DNA of 64,000 nucleotides from Microbispora siamensis (GCF_016863095.1 NZ_BOOF01000015.1:1-64000), one strand, 5' to 3'; shown: positions 40,784 to 50,211, numbered from the stretch's first letter. The notes: a model not told the origin generated them from the letters alone. Made by a program: numbers and translations.

Positions 40784-41414
40784 ACCGTCGCCTTCTGGGG
40801 TGTCGCCCTGCTGCTGATCGTCGTGCCGGGAGCGGACTGGGCGTTCACGCTCAGCGCGGGGCTGCGCGACCGGTCCGTGGTCCCGGCCGTGGGCGGGCTC
40901 GTGCTCGGCTACGCGGGCATGACCCTCGTCGTCGCGGCCGGTGTCGGTGCCTTCGTCGCGGAAAATCCCGCAGCGCTCACGACGCTGACCGTCCTCGGCG
41001 GCGTTTACCTCGTGCTGCACGGCGTACGGACACTCGCCTCGCCTTCCCCGCCCCTCACCGCGACCGGTGACGCCGCGGCCGAGGCGCAGGCGAGGACGGG
41101 CTGGGCGACCATCGCCCAGGGCGCCGGAGTCAGCGGACTCAACCCCCAAGGGCCTGCTGATCTTCATCGCGCTGCTTCCGCAGTTCACCAGCCCCGACCG
41201 GGACTGGCCCTTACCCGTCCAGATGGGCGCCCTGGGCCTGGTCTTCACGATCACCTGTGCGGCCTTTTACCTCGCCCTCGGCTCGGTGACGCGAACCGTC
41301 CTGAATTCCCGCCCCGCGGCGGCGCGGACCGTGAGCCGCCTGGCGGGTGCCGGGATGATCGCCGTCGGCATCTCCCTCATCATCGAAAGGATCGGCGGCG
41401 GTGCGGCGCTTTGA
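40784..41414 (+). pseudogene. LysE/RhtB-family exporter, start lost and frameshifted
   Basis: The predicted product begins TVAFWGVALLLIVVPGADWA, then FTLSAGLRDRSVVP, the typical N-terminus of LysE-family amino acid exporters, but no ATG or GTG remains; GTCACC is found where ATGACC would be expected, exactly at the TCAC end of the IS relic. A second defect is an extra C in the CCCCC run at 41143-41147: the frame changes from GVSGLNPQ to KGLLIFIALLPQFTSPDRDW after it. The last part ends ISLIIERIGGGAAL with all helices of the family. A sequencing error at the C-run is possible, the lost start is not explained that way. Confidence 0.85.
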
Positions 41415-41435
41415 ACGGTGAGCCCGTGCGTCGAT

Positions 41436-42743
41436 CTAGCCGTGCAGGAGGGCGGCGGGGTCGGCCATGACCTGCTCGATCACCTGTCCGGCCGCGCCGA
41501 GGGCGGCCGCCTCGGCGCCGAGCCGTGACACGACCACGGGTGGCACGGCGCCGCGCATCTGACCGAGGCGGGCCTTCAGCGTGTCGGCGACCATGTCGCC
41601 GATCCAGGGGAAGAGCGGCGCGTAGATACCGCCGAGGACGATCGCGTCGGGATCCACGAGGTTGACCGCCGACGACAGGGCCACGCCGAGTGCCCAGGCC
41701 GCCCGCTCACAGGCGGCACGCGCGTTCTCGTCGCCCTCCCGCAGCCGGGAGAGCATCCACGACACGCCCTGCTGCGCGGGCAGGAGCATCCCGGGCGAGG
41801 GCGAGGGGCCCGCCGCGGCGGCCGCTTGGTGCGGCGGGCCGGCCGGCGCGTTCCCGGACGCCCCGGCCGGGGGCGCACCGGCGGCGAGGCGGCCTGTGGC
41901 GGCGGAGCGGGCTGCGGCGGTGGTGCGGGCGGCGGTCAGGAGTGCGTCCTGGCCTGCGTACTGTTCGAGGCAGCCGCGCCCGCCGCAGCGGCACGGCGGG
42001 CCGTCGGGGGAGACGACGACGTGCCCGAGTTCCCCGGCGAAACCGTGTGCGCCCCGGAATAGCCGGCCGCGGACCACGAGGCCCGCTCCGATGCCGATCT
42101 CTCCCGACACGTGCAGGAAGTCGGGCAGTCCCGACCCGAACCACAGCTCGCCGAGCGCGGCCAGGTTGGCCTCGTTCTCCACACGTACGGGGAAGGGGAA
42201 CCGCAGGAGCGACGCCAGCGGCACGTCGCGCCAGCCGAGGTTCGGCGCGTTGTGGACGACCCCGCTGGTCATGTCCACAGGGCCGGGGACGGCCAGCACG
42301 CCGGCGACCACCCGCAGACCCTTCTCCACAGCTTCGTCCACAACCGCGGCGGCCAAATCCCCAAGTCGCGCGATCACGTCCACAGGGGGCGCGGCCCGGT
42401 TGTCCACAGCCTGTGTACGGCGCAGCCGTACCGTCCGGGCGAGGTCGACCACGCACACCGCGAGGTAGTCGACGTTGATCTCCAGCCCGAGGGCGGCGAC
42501 GTGCTGCCCGCTGATCCTGATCTCGACGCCGGGCCTGCCGCGCTCGCCGTCCCGGACGGCGCCGGTCTCCACCACGAGACCCCCCTCGATGAGGTCGCCG
42601 ACGAGCTTGGAGACGGTCGTCTTGGTCAGGCCGGTCATCTCGGCGAGGGCGGCCCGGGTCACCGATCCCCGGGCGCCGACCGCGCCGAGGACGAGCGCCA
42701 GGTTCTGGGCGCGCATCGCGTCATGCCGCAGGGCCTGCGTCAT
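41436..42743 (-). CDS. ROK-family transcriptional repressor of the xyl genes
   Basis: The 435-residue protein has an N-terminal winged helix (VTRAALAEMTGLTKTTVSKL) and a ROK sugar-binding domain with VLAVPGPVDMTSGVVHNAPN, the ISGEIGIGAG-like segment and zinc motif CRCGGRGCLEQY. A low-complexity Ala/Pro/Gly insertion of about 55 residues (about 285-335) interrupts the domain. Divergent xylA carries the palindrome TTAGTC/GACTAA at its promoter, so this is the likely XylR. The first codons and ribosome-binding site are copied three more times upstream as 47-bp repeats. Confidence 0.9.
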   Translation of the reverse strand: MTQALRHDAMRAQNLALVLGAVGARGSVTRAALAEMTGLTKTTVSKLVGDLIEGGLVVETGAVRDGERGRPGVEIRISGQHVAALGLEINVDYLAVCVVDLARTVRLRRTQAVDNRAAPPVDVIARLGDLAAAVVDEAVEKGLRVVAGVLAVPGPVDMTSGVVHNAPNLGWRDVPLASLLRFPFPVRVENEANLAALGELWFGSGLPDFLHVSGEIGIGAGLVVRGRLFRGAHGFAGELGHVVVSPDGPPCRCGGRGCLEQYAGQDALLTAARTTAAARSAATGRLAAGAPPAGASGNAPAGPPHQAAAAAGPSPSPGMLLPAQQGVSWMLSRLREGDENARAACERAAWALGVALSSAVNLVDPDAIVLGGIYAPLFPWIGDMVADTLKARLGQMRGAVPPVVVSRLGAEAAALGAAGQVIEQVMADPAALLHG

Positions 42744-42899
42744 CGCACCCTCCGAGCGGGTCCCGCCTCACGCCGGACGGCCCGCGTCATCGCACCCTCC
42801 GCGCGAGTCCCGCCTCACGCCGAACGGCCCGCGTCATCCGCACCTCCACGCGCCAGCCGCGTCACGCCGTACGGGCTGCGCCATCACATCCTCCACTGC
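42738..42899 (-). repeat. 47-bp tandem repeats of the repressor start region
   Basis: Units begin at 42738, 42785, 42832 and 42879 (exact 47-bp spacing), the last one partial and diverged. On the minus strand each carries GGAGGGTGCGATGAC or a variant: a ribosome-binding site, ATG and about 12 codons like MTRAVRREAG, which match the true start MTQALRHDAM. As 47 is not divisible by three, upstream copies encode short peptides that end soon, so they are not extensions of the protein. Confidence 0.85.
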
Positions 42900-42955
42900 C
42901 GGCGTTGAGAACACGGACACACCCTCTTGACCCTGCGGCTCATCACGTCGGATAT

Positions 42956-42976
42956 TTAGTCCACAACATAGACTAA
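42956..42976. promoter_or_regulatory. Candidate XylR operator
   Basis: TTAGTC (42956-42961) and GACTAA (42971-42976) are inverted repeats separated by nine bases, in an AT-rich island just before the xylA ribosome-binding site GGAGG (42980-42984). Binding by the ROK repressor would block xylA expression. Confidence 0.8.
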
Positions 42977-42990
42977 TTCGGAGGCGACTC

Positions 42991-44136
42991 ATGTACACCC
43001 CCACTCCCGAGGACCGTTTCACGTTCGGGCTGTGGACCGTCGGCTGGCAGGCGCGCGACCAGTTCGGTGACGCGTCCCGGGCCCCGCTGGACCCGGTCGA
43101 GAGCGTCCATCGCCTGGCCGAGCTCGGCGCGTACGGTGTGACCTTCCACGACGACGACCTCCTCGCGGTGGAGCAGGACCGCGCCAAGGCCATCGAGAGC
43201 TTCAAGAAGGCCCTGGCCGACACCGGCATGAAGGTGCCGATGGCCACGACCAACCTGTTCACCCACCCGATCTTCAAGGACGGCGGTTTCACCAGCAACG
43301 ACCGCGACGTCCGGCGGTACGCCCTGCGCAAGGTCATGCGCAACATCGACCTCGCCGCCGAGCTCGGCGCCAAGACGTACGTGTGCTGGGGCGGCCGTGA
43401 GGGCGCCGAGTCCGACGCCGCCAAGGACGTGCGGGTCGCGCTCGACCGCTACAAGGAGGGCTTCGACCTCCTGTGCCAGTACGTGATCGACAAGGGCTAC
43501 GACATCCGGTTCGCCGTCGAGCCCAAGCCGAACGAGCCGCGCGGCGACATCCTGCTGCCGACGATCGGCCACGCCCTGGCCTTCATCAACTCTCTGGAGC
43601 ACCCCGAGATGGTGGGCCTCAACCCCGAGGTCGGCCACGAGCAGATGGCCGGGATGAACTTCGTGCACGGCATCGCGCAGGCGCTGTGGCACGGCAAGCT
43701 GTTCCACCTCGACCTCAACGGCCAGCACGGCCCGAGGTTCGACCAGGACCTCGTCTTCGGCCACGGCGACGTGAAGAGCGCGTTCTTCCTGGTCGACCTG
43801 CTGGAGAACGGCGGCTACGACGGCCCGCGCCACTTCGACTACAAGCCGCTGCGCACCGAGGACAAGGAAGACGTCTGGGACTCGGCGGCCGCGAACATGC
43901 GGACCTACCTCATCCTCAAGGAGAAGTCGAAGGCCTTCCGCGCCGACCCCGAGGTGCAGGACGCGCTGGCCGCCAGCAAGCTCACCGAGCTGGCCCAGCC
44001 GACCCTGGCCGAGGGCGAGACGTACGAGGACGTCCTGGCCGAGTCGATCGACGTGGACGAGGTGGCCGCCCGCGGCTTCCACTTCACCCGGCTCAACCAG
44101 CTCGCGCTGGAGCACCTCCTCGGCGTACGCGGCTGA
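42991..44136 (+). CDS. xylA: Xylose isomerase
   Basis: The 381-residue enzyme converts D-xylose to D-xylulose. [20 protein letters not shown] is the typical actinobacterial start; catalytic His53 and Asp56 lie in TFHDDDL, and metal ligands appear in [28 protein letters not shown] and the [20 protein letters not shown] segment. Length is close to the approximately 387 residues of Streptomyces enzymes. It forms an operon with xylB (31-bp gap) and is under the operator at 42956. Confidence 0.98.
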   Translation: MYTPTPEDRFTFGLWTVGWQARDQFGDASRAPLDPVESVHRLAELGAYGVTFHDDDLLAVEQDRAKAIESFKKALADTGMKVPMATTNLFTHPIFKDGGFTSNDRDVRRYALRKVMRNIDLAAELGAKTYVCWGGREGAESDAAKDVRVALDRYKEGFDLLCQYVIDKGYDIRFAVEPKPNEPRGDILLPTIGHALAFINSLEHPEMVGLNPEVGHEQMAGMNFVHGIAQALWHGKLFHLDLNGQHGPRFDQDLVFGHGDVKSAFFLVDLLENGGYDGPRHFDYKPLRTEDKEDVWDSAAANMRTYLILKEKSKAFRADPEVQDALAASKLTELAQPTLAEGETYEDVLAESIDVDEVAARGFHFTRLNQLALEHLLGVRG

Positions 44137-44167
44137 TCGACCAGGTGAGAGTGGAGGGACGACGACT

Positions 44168-45538
44168 GTGACGCTGGTCGCGGGGGTCGACTCGTCGACC
44201 CAGAGCTGCAAGGTCGTCATCCGGGACGCGGAGAGCGGGGCCCTCGTGCGCGAGGGCCGCGCCTCCCACCCCGACGGCACCGAGGTCCATCCCGAGCACT
44301 GGTGGACCGCGCTGCAGAGCGCGATCGAGCAGGCGGGAGGGCTGGCGGACGTCGCGGCGGTGAGCGTGGCGGCCCAGCAGCACGGCATGGTCTGCCTCGA
44401 CGAGGACGGCGAGGTGGTCCGGCCGGCCCTGCTGTGGAACGACACCCGCTCGGCCGGGGCGGCGGCCGACCTGGTCGCCGAGCTGGGCGGCCCGAAGGCG
44501 TGGGCCGAGGCCGTCGGCAGCGTCCCGGTGGCCTCCTTCACGGTGACCAAGCTCCGCTGGCTCGCCCGCAACGAGCCGGACAACGCCCGCCGTACGCGGT
44601 CGGTCTGCCTGCCGCACGACTGGCTCACCTGGCGGCTCGCGGGCCGGCCCGGTGTGATCACGACCGACCGGGGCGACGCCTCCGGCACCGGGTACTGGTC
44701 GCCCGCCACCGGCGACTACCGTACGGACCTGCTCGAACTGGCCATGGGCAGGGTGCCTGACCTGCCCCGCGTGCTCGGTCCCGCCGAGCAGGCGGGAACG
44801 GCCGAGCAGGGCGGCGCGCTGCTCGCCCCCGGCACCGGCGACAACATGGCGGCGTCGCTCGGCGTCGGCATGCGGCCCGGTGACGTGGTGGTGTCCATCG
44901 GCACCTCGGGCACGGCGTTCGCCGTCTCCGAGGCGCCGTCCGCCGACCCGTCCGGGGCGGTCGCCGGGTTCGCCGACGCCACCGGCCGCTACCTCCCGCT
45001 GGTCTGCACGCTGAACGCGGCACGGGTGCTGGACGCCGCCGCCCGGATGCTCGGGGTCGGCCCCGAGGGGCTGAGCGACCTCGCCCTGCGGGCGCCGGCG
45101 GGTGCGGACGGACTGGTGCTCGTGCCCTACCTGGAGGGGGAGCGCACCCCGAACCGTCCCGACGCCACGGGGTCGCTGCACGGTCTCAGGCTGGCCACGT
45201 CCACCCCCGAGCACCTGGCCAGGGCGGCGGTCGAGGGCATGCTCTGCGGCCTCGCCGACGCGCTGGACGCCCTCGGGGTCGAGCCGCAGCGCGTGCTGCT
45301 CATCGGCGGCGGCGCGCGCTCGGAGGCGGTGCGGCGCATCGCGCCGACCGTCTTCGGACGGCCGGTGCTCGTGCCCACCCCCGGGGAGTACGTCGCGGAC
45401 GGCGCGGCCAAGCAGGCCGCCTGGCTGCTGTCGGGGGAGCCGGAACCGCCGCTGTGGGACACGGGCGCGGCCGAGCGCTACGAGGCGGATCCCACCCCCG
45501 GCCTGCGCGAGCGCTACCAGGAGGCCGCGCAGGAGTGA
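44168..45538 (+). CDS. xylB: Xylulokinase
   Basis: The 456-residue FGGY-family kinase phosphorylates D-xylulose. [20 protein letters not shown] is the N-terminal phosphate-binding loop, [15 protein letters not shown] and [16 protein letters not shown] are family segments (the Asp of the catalytic base lies in [10 protein letters not shown]), and [20 protein letters not shown] is the C-terminal ATP-binding part. It starts with GTG after GGAGGG. A terminator follows directly. Confidence 0.96.
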   Translation: MTLVAGVDSSTQSCKVVIRDAESGALVREGRASHPDGTEVHPEHWWTALQSAIEQAGGLADVAAVSVAAQQHGMVCLDEDGEVVRPALLWNDTRSAGAAADLVAELGGPKAWAEAVGSVPVASFTVTKLRWLARNEPDNARRTRSVCLPHDWLTWRLAGRPGVITTDRGDASGTGYWSPATGDYRTDLLELAMGRVPDLPRVLGPAEQAGTAEQGGALLAPGTGDNMAASLGVGMRPGDVVVSIGTSGTAFAVSEAPSADPSGAVAGFADATGRYLPLVCTLNAARVLDAAARMLGVGPEGLSDLALRAPAGADGLVLVPYLEGERTPNRPDATGSLHGLRLATSTPEHLARAAVEGMLCGLADALDALGVEPQRVLLIGGGARSEAVRRIAPTVFGRPVLVPTPGEYVADGAAKQAAWLLSGEPEPPLWDTGAAERYEADPTPGLRERYQEAAQE

Positions 45539-45544
45539 CGTCCG

Positions 45545-45606
45545 GGGTGGGGCCCCGCGAACCGCGCCCCGAAGGCGCGGCGTCCCCGACGGCCTGGGCC
45601 CCACCC
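45545..45606 (+). terminator. Terminator of the xylAB operon
   Basis: GGGTGGGGCCC (45545-45555) pairs with GGGCCCCACCC (45596-45606) and encloses a second hairpin CCGCGCC/GGCGCGG, starting a few bases after the xylB stop. Confidence 0.85.
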
Positions 45607-45689
45607 TGAGACGACCCTGACCCCTTCTCGGGGGGATCTACGCGTTGTCCCGGATGTTAGGAAGGGGCCATTCGCGGGATTCTCACCAT

Positions 45690-46334
45690 ATGGTCAAGAG
45701 GTTCTATCCCCTGCTCGCCGGCGGCGGCATCCTGCTCGCGGTCGTCACCGTGGTGACGGCGCAGGTGAGCGGGGATTCCTCCCTGGACCCCGTCTCCATG
45801 ACGATCAGCCAGTACGCCGCCCATGACGGGGGCGGCGCCATCGAGACGGCCATGGCCGTCCTCGGCCTGGCCTCGCTCGCGCTGCTGGCCGGGATGCGCG
45901 CGCTCGACGCGCCGGTGCACGGCTGGCCCGCCCGCCTGATCGGCCTGTGGAGCGTCTCGCTCATCGGCGCGGCCGTGGTCCCGTCGAGCACGGCCTGGCA
46001 GGGGGAGCTCCACGGTGTCCTGTCGGTTGCGGCCTTCGTGAGCGTGCCCGCCGCCGCCATCCAGCTGGTGGGCCGCCTGGGACAGGACGAGCGCTGGAAG
46101 GCCGCCGTCCGGCCGCTGGAGTGGCTGACGCTCGCCTCCGGTCTCGGCCTCGCGGCCATCACGTACGTCGCGCTGCCCGGCCACGGCGTCATGATCGGCC
46201 TGGTGGAACGGCTGCTGCTGACCGCCGAGGTGGCCGTCCTCGGAGTGCTGGCCGTACGGCTCGCGCAGCTCACCTGGGGGCCGTCGCTCAGGGAGCGGAT
46301 CGGCCGGCACGCCGGCTTCATGGTCCACCGCTGA
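45690..46334 (+). CDS. DUF998-family membrane protein
   Basis: The 214-residue protein has six membrane helices and the pattern of DUF998: DPVSMTISQYAAHDGGGAIE after the first helix, GLWSVSLIGAAVVPSS, GELHGVLSVAAFVSVPAAAI. The short loop carrying Ser-Gln-Tyr faces outward and is family-typical. Function unknown. The ATG at 45690 has no good ribosome-binding site; an in-frame ATG at 45645 is possible. Confidence 0.8.
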   Translation: MVKRFYPLLAGGGILLAVVTVVTAQVSGDSSLDPVSMTISQYAAHDGGGAIETAMAVLGLASLALLAGMRALDAPVHGWPARLIGLWSVSLIGAAVVPSSTAWQGELHGVLSVAAFVSVPAAAIQLVGRLGQDERWKAAVRPLEWLTLASGLGLAAITYVALPGHGVMIGLVERLLLTAEVAVLGVLAVRLAQLTWGPSLRERIGRHAGFMVHR

Positions 46335-46561
46335 CCGTGCGGAGCAGGCCGGGCCGTGCGGGCGCGGGGGCGCCGCACGGCCCGAAGTGAAACTTTCAGG
46401 TTCGGCGAGACATCCGCACAGTTCGTCTGCTCGCGGGGCCGCCTCGGGCTTGACCCCTGCCGGGGGCGCAACAACACTCCGCTGGAGTATCACCCCTTCG
46501 CGCGACCATCTGAGCGGTCCGCATTCCCCGTCGCACTCGTGTGCAGGTCCACACGGAGAGT

Positions 46562-46617
46562 TGTTAGCGCAAACATACGCAGGAGTCGATCAGGCCAGAG
46601 CGTGTTAGCGATAACAC
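46562..46617. promoter_or_regulatory. Two LacI-type operators upstream of the GH30 gene
   Basis: GTGTTAGCGATAACAC at 46602-46617 has perfect 6-bp arms around GCGA; TGTTAGCGCAAACA at 46562-46575 is a related imperfect copy, 40 bp upstream. Both have the central CG of LacI-family sites. The spacing of about four helical turns would allow looping. The regulator is not in this window. The rest of 46335-46718 shows no gene. Confidence 0.75.
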
Positions 46618-46718
46618 GACCGAGGTCCGTTCCAGTGGCGACGCCGGAGTCCGGTGCCGACCGGCCCGGTGGGACCGAGAAGGCGCCGGATCGGCGCCGA
46701 CGGCCAAGAGGAGGAGAC

Positions 46719-48428
46719 ATGGCGCAAGACCAGAACGAGCCGGTGAGCGGCGAGCGGAGGCTGCTGAGCCGGAGATCCGTCCTGGCGACGATGGGAGCCC
46801 TGCCGGTCATCACGGCCGCGACGTCGGTTCTGGGGGCCACGGAGGCCGCGGCGGCCACCGCGACCATCAATCCGTCGGCGCAGCGGCAGACGATCCGGGG
46901 CTTCGGCGGCATGACCCACGCGGCCTGGGCCGGCGACCTGACGGCCGCCCAGCGGGACACGGCGTTCGGCAACGGCGACGGCAAGCTGGGGTTCTCGATA
47001 CTGCGGATCCCCGTCGGCGAGAACCAGTCGGACTGGAGCCGTGACCTGGCGACGGCGAAGCGGGCGGTCGAGCTCGGAGCGACGGTCTTCGCCTCGCCGT
47101 GGAATCCCCCCGCCGGCATGGTCGAGACCTTCACCCGCGGCAGCCAGACCAACGCGAGACGCCTCAAGTACAGCTCGTACGCCGCCTACGCCCAGCACCT
47201 GAACGACTTCACCACCTACATGCGGAACAACGGGGTGAACCTGTACGCCATATCCGTGCAGAACGAGCCCGACTACGCGCAGGACTGGACGTGGTGGACC
47301 TCTGCCGAGATCGTCCGGTTCCTGCGGGAGAACGCCGGCTCGATCGGCACCAGGGTCATCGCGCCGGAGTCCTTCCAGTACGTCAAGAGCATGTCGGACC
47401 CGATCCTCAACGACTCCACGGCGCTCGCCAACGTGGACATCATCGGGGCGCACCTCTACGGCACGCCGTACTCGAACTTCCCCTACCCCCTCTTCAAGCA
47501 GAAGGGCGCGGGCAAGGAACTCTGGATGACCGAGGTCTACTACCCCAACAGCACCGACTCGGCGGACACCTGGCCTCAGGCGCTCGACGTGGGCGAGCAC
47601 ATGCACCACGCCATGGTGGACGCCGAGTTCCAGACGTACGTCTGGTGGTACATCCGGCGTAGTTACGGCCCCATGCGCGAGGACGGCCAGATCAGCAAGC
47701 GCGGCGCCATCATGGCGCAGTTCGCCAGGTTCGTCCGCCCCGGATACGTGCGGATCGACGCGACGGCGAACCCCGCGTCGAACGTCTACGTCTCGGCGTA
47801 CCGGAGTGGTAACACCGTCGTCATCGTCGCCATCAACAAGGGGACCTCCGCGGTGAGCCAGCAGTTCACCGTGGCGAACGCCGGCTCGGCCGGTGTCTCG
47901 TCCTGGCTGACCGACGCGACCAGGAACGTCGCACCCCAGACGGCGACCAGCATGTCGAACGGCTCCCTCACCGTCACGCTCCCCGCTCGCAGCATGACGA
48001 CCTTCGTGACCAGTCTGAGCGGCGGCTCCTCGCCCTCCCCGTCGCCCATCCTGTCGCCGAGCCCGTCCCCCAGCCCGTCGCCGACCCCCTCGCCCAGTGG
48101 CGGCACCGGGACCGGGCCCCGGGTCGCCTACACGATGAGCACCTGGAACAACGGCTTCACCGCGAGCATCAGCATCACCAACACCGGAACCTCGACGATC
48201 GACGGCTGGACGCTGGCCTTCACCCTGCCCTCCGGCCAGTCCATCACCTCGGGCTGGAACGCCACCTACTCGCCCTCCAGCGGCCAGGTGAGCGCCCGCA
48301 ACGTCAGCTACAACGCCACGATCGCCCCCGGGGCCACCATCGACATCGGCTTCCAGGCCACCCACACCGGCAACACCGCCGAACCCACCGCCTTCACCCT
48401 CAACGGCGTCCCCTGCACCGTGGTCTGA
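46719..48428 (+). CDS. Secreted GH30 glucuronoxylanase with CBM2
   Basis: The 569-residue enzyme carries a Tat-type signal (RRLLSRRSVLATMGALPVIT), cleavage near residue 47. The GH30 catalytic domain shows acid/base Glu183 in SVQNEPDYA and nucleophile Glu272 in LWMTEVYY; ENQSDWSRDLATAK and HLYGTPYSNFPYP lie between. A beta-sandwich side domain follows to about residue 425, then a Ser/Pro linker (SPSPSPSPTPSPS), then a CBM2 (VAYTMSTWNNGFTASISITN, then GWTLAFTLPSGQSI). It probably cleaves glucuronoxylan backbone next to glucuronate, supplying oligomers for xylA/xylB-linked use. Start ATG is preceded by GAGGAGGAG. Confidence 0.93.
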   Translation: MAQDQNEPVSGERRLLSRRSVLATMGALPVITAATSVLGATEAAAATATINPSAQRQTIRGFGGMTHAAWAGDLTAAQRDTAFGNGDGKLGFSILRIPVGENQSDWSRDLATAKRAVELGATVFASPWNPPAGMVETFTRGSQTNARRLKYSSYAAYAQHLNDFTTYMRNNGVNLYAISVQNEPDYAQDWTWWTSAEIVRFLRENAGSIGTRVIAPESFQYVKSMSDPILNDSTALANVDIIGAHLYGTPYSNFPYPLFKQKGAGKELWMTEVYYPNSTDSADTWPQALDVGEHMHHAMVDAEFQTYVWWYIRRSYGPMREDGQISKRGAIMAQFARFVRPGYVRIDATANPASNVYVSAYRSGNTVVIVAINKGTSAVSQQFTVANAGSAGVSSWLTDATRNVAPQTATSMSNGSLTVTLPARSMTTFVTSLSGGSSPSPSPILSPSPSPSPSPTPSPSGGTGTGPRVAYTMSTWNNGFTASISITNTGTSTIDGWTLAFTLPSGQSITSGWNATYSPSSGQVSARNVSYNATIAPGATIDIGFQATHTGNTAEPTAFTLNGVPCTVV

Positions 48429-48460
48429 ACCTCCCGAAGGCCGGCCGGAGAGGGGACAGG

Positions 48461-48485
48461 GGCCGCATCCGCAGGTCGTGCGGCC
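48461..48485. terminator. Terminator between convergent GH30 and CysK2-like genes
   Basis: GGCCGCA (48461-48467) pairs with TGCGGCC (48479-48485) around an 11-base loop, within the 85 bp between the two stop codons; T-rich CTTAG follows. Confidence 0.65.
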
Positions 48486-48513
48486 TTAGAGGCGCGGTGT
48501 GCGGAGCGCGGGG

Positions 48514-49539
48514 TCAGGGTTCGCCGAGCAGGTCGCGCAGGCGATCGGCGTACGGCCGCCAGTCGAGGCCCCTGCCCTCCGCCCAGGCGTCGTCGTGGCA
48601 GGTGGCGAGATGGCGCTCGCCCGCGTCGCCGATCACGCTGACCACCTCGCCCCGTTCGCCCCGGTCGCGCATCCGGGTGACGAGTTCGAGGGCGGCCCAC
48701 AGGTTCGTCCCCGTGGCGGCGCCGACCGCGAGCCCGGTCACCTGCCGTACGTACCGGGCGGCGGCCACGCTCGCGGCGTCGGGCACGGGGACGACCAGGT
48801 CGACGACCGCGGAGTCGAAGGCGGGCTCCATCCGCGGCCGGCCGACGCCCTCGATCCGGCTGGGCATGCCGGTGGCGTAGTCGGGGGCGCCGGTGGCCCA
48901 GCCGGGGAAGTAGGCGGAGTTCTCCGGATCGGCGACGGCCAGCCTTCCCGGGAGGCCGTCGGCCCGCAGGCGCCGGCCGATCGCGGCGGACGTCGCGCCG
49001 GTGCCCGCCCCGACCACGATCCAGCGCGGACACTCGCCGAGCTGCCCGAACAGCTCGTCGGCCAGGCTCGCGCCACGCCAGTCGACCTCCGCCGCCGTGC
49101 GGTAGTGGTCGAGGTAGTGGCCGCCGATCTCCTCGGACAGACGGGCGGCCTCCTCGTACACGGCGAGCGGAGGATGGACGTACCGGCACGTGCCGCCCAG
49201 CCGCTCGACGCCGGCTCCGGAGGACTTCTTCGGCATCACCGCGATGTACGGCAGGCCGAGCAGCCGGGCGAAGTAGGCCTCGGCGACGGCCATGGGACCA
49301 CCGGTGGCGTCGACCACCGTCGTCCCCTCGGTGATCCGCCCAGAGGTGATCACCTGGGCGAACAGGGCGCGGGCCAGCCGGTGCTTGAGACCACCGGTGG
49401 GCTGCGCCGACTCGTCCTTCAGCCGCAGACGGACACCCCACGCCCCGGGCAGCGGAAACTCGCGAAGCGGCGTCGTGCCCGTGTCCTCGCGCTCCCGGTC
49501 CAGGCGCGCGACGGCCTCGGCCGCCCATCCGCCGATCAT
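48514..49539 (-). CDS. CysK2-like PLP-dependent beta-replacing enzyme
   Basis: The 341-residue protein has the PLP lysine in the sequence PTGGLKHRLARALFAQ (Lys52), where ordinary cysteine synthases have PTGSIKDR; this LKHR variant is characteristic of mycobacterial CysK2, an S-sulfocysteine synthase. The segment DATGGPMAVAEAYFARLLGL takes the place of the substrate loop SSGS. GAGTGATSAAIGRRL is the phosphate-binding loop. It would use O-phosphoserine or O-acetylserine with thiosulfate; this remains inferred. The start ATG has AGGGGG upstream. Confidence 0.82.
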   Translation of the reverse strand: MIGGWAAEAVARLDREREDTGTTPLREFPLPGAWGVRLRLKDESAQPTGGLKHRLARALFAQVITSGRITEGTTVVDATGGPMAVAEAYFARLLGLPYIAVMPKKSSGAGVERLGGTCRYVHPPLAVYEEAARLSEEIGGHYLDHYRTAAEVDWRGASLADELFGQLGECPRWIVVGAGTGATSAAIGRRLRADGLPGRLAVADPENSAYFPGWATGAPDYATGMPSRIEGVGRPRMEPAFDSAVVDLVVPVPDAASVAAARYVRQVTGLAVGAATGTNLWAALELVTRMRDRGERGEVVSVIGDAGERHLATCHDDAWAEGRGLDWRPYADRLRDLLGEP

Positions 49540-49635
49540 GTACGCCCCCTGTCCGTCCGCGTCGGTCGACGATCGTCGGCGGACCGGGGCGGCCGAGCCG
49601 GGTCCCGGTCCCCGAGCCGAATCAGCGCGGGCAGG

Positions 49636-50211
49636 TCAGCGCTGGGCGGCGGTCAGCATCTTGAGCGCGTGCTCCACGAGCGTGACGAGCACGACCTTGG
49701 CCGAGGCGCGGCGCCGTACGTCGCAGAGCAGGACGGGGACGTCCGGGTCGAGGTCGAGGGCGATCCGCACGTCCTCGGGCTCGTGCCGGTCGGCGCCGTC
49801 GAAGCAGTTGACCGCGACGATGAACGGCGTGCCGCGCTGCTCGAAGTAGTCGATCGACGGAAAGCAGTCGGTCAGCCTGCGGGTGTCGGCCAGCACGACG
49901 GCCCCGAGCGCGCCATAGGACAGTTCGTCCCACATGAACCAGAAGCGCTCCTGTCCGGGGGTGCCGAACAGGTAGACCACGAGCCCTTCCCTGATGGTGA
50001 TGCGGCCGAAGTCCATGGCCACCGTCGTGGTCGTCTTGCCTTCCACGCCGTCGGTGTCGTCGACGCCGACGCCGCGGTCGGACAGCACCTCCTCGGTGCG
50101 CAGGGGGCGAATCTCGCTGATCGCGCCGACCAGCGTGGTCTTGCCGACGCCGAAGCCGCCGGCCACCAATATCTTGAGGGCGACCGGCTCCTCAGAGGGC
50201 GCGAAGGCCAT
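49636..50211 (-). CDS. cvnD: Conservon GTPase CvnD
   Basis: The 191-residue Ras-like GTPase has P-loop GGFGVGKTTL, the G2/G3 part with VDDTDGVEGKTTTTVAMDFG and FGTPGQERF, and VNCFDGAD as the variant of NKxD. It is the fourth gene of a conservon, which acts like a GPCR-like membrane complex in Streptomyces development. Its start lies inside the end of cvnC (20-base overlap), indicating coupling. Confidence 0.95.
   Translation of the reverse strand: MAFAPSEEPVALKILVAGGFGVGKTTLVGAISEIRPLRTEEVLSDRGVGVDDTDGVEGKTTTTVAMDFGRITIREGLVVYLFGTPGQERFWFMWDELSYGALGAVVLADTRRLTDCFPSIDYFEQRGTPFIVAVNCFDGADRHEPEDVRIALDLDPDVPVLLCDVRRRASAKVVLVTLVEHALKMLTAAQR

Noticed and set aside
42738-42899. Possible CRISPR-like or integron-type repeats
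   Set aside because: Units are contiguous 47-bp copies of the repressor start with no spacers.
46605-48365. Minus-strand frame antisense to the GH30 gene
   Set aside because: The plus strand carries Tat signal, catalytic glutamates and CBM2; the antisense product is low-complexity.
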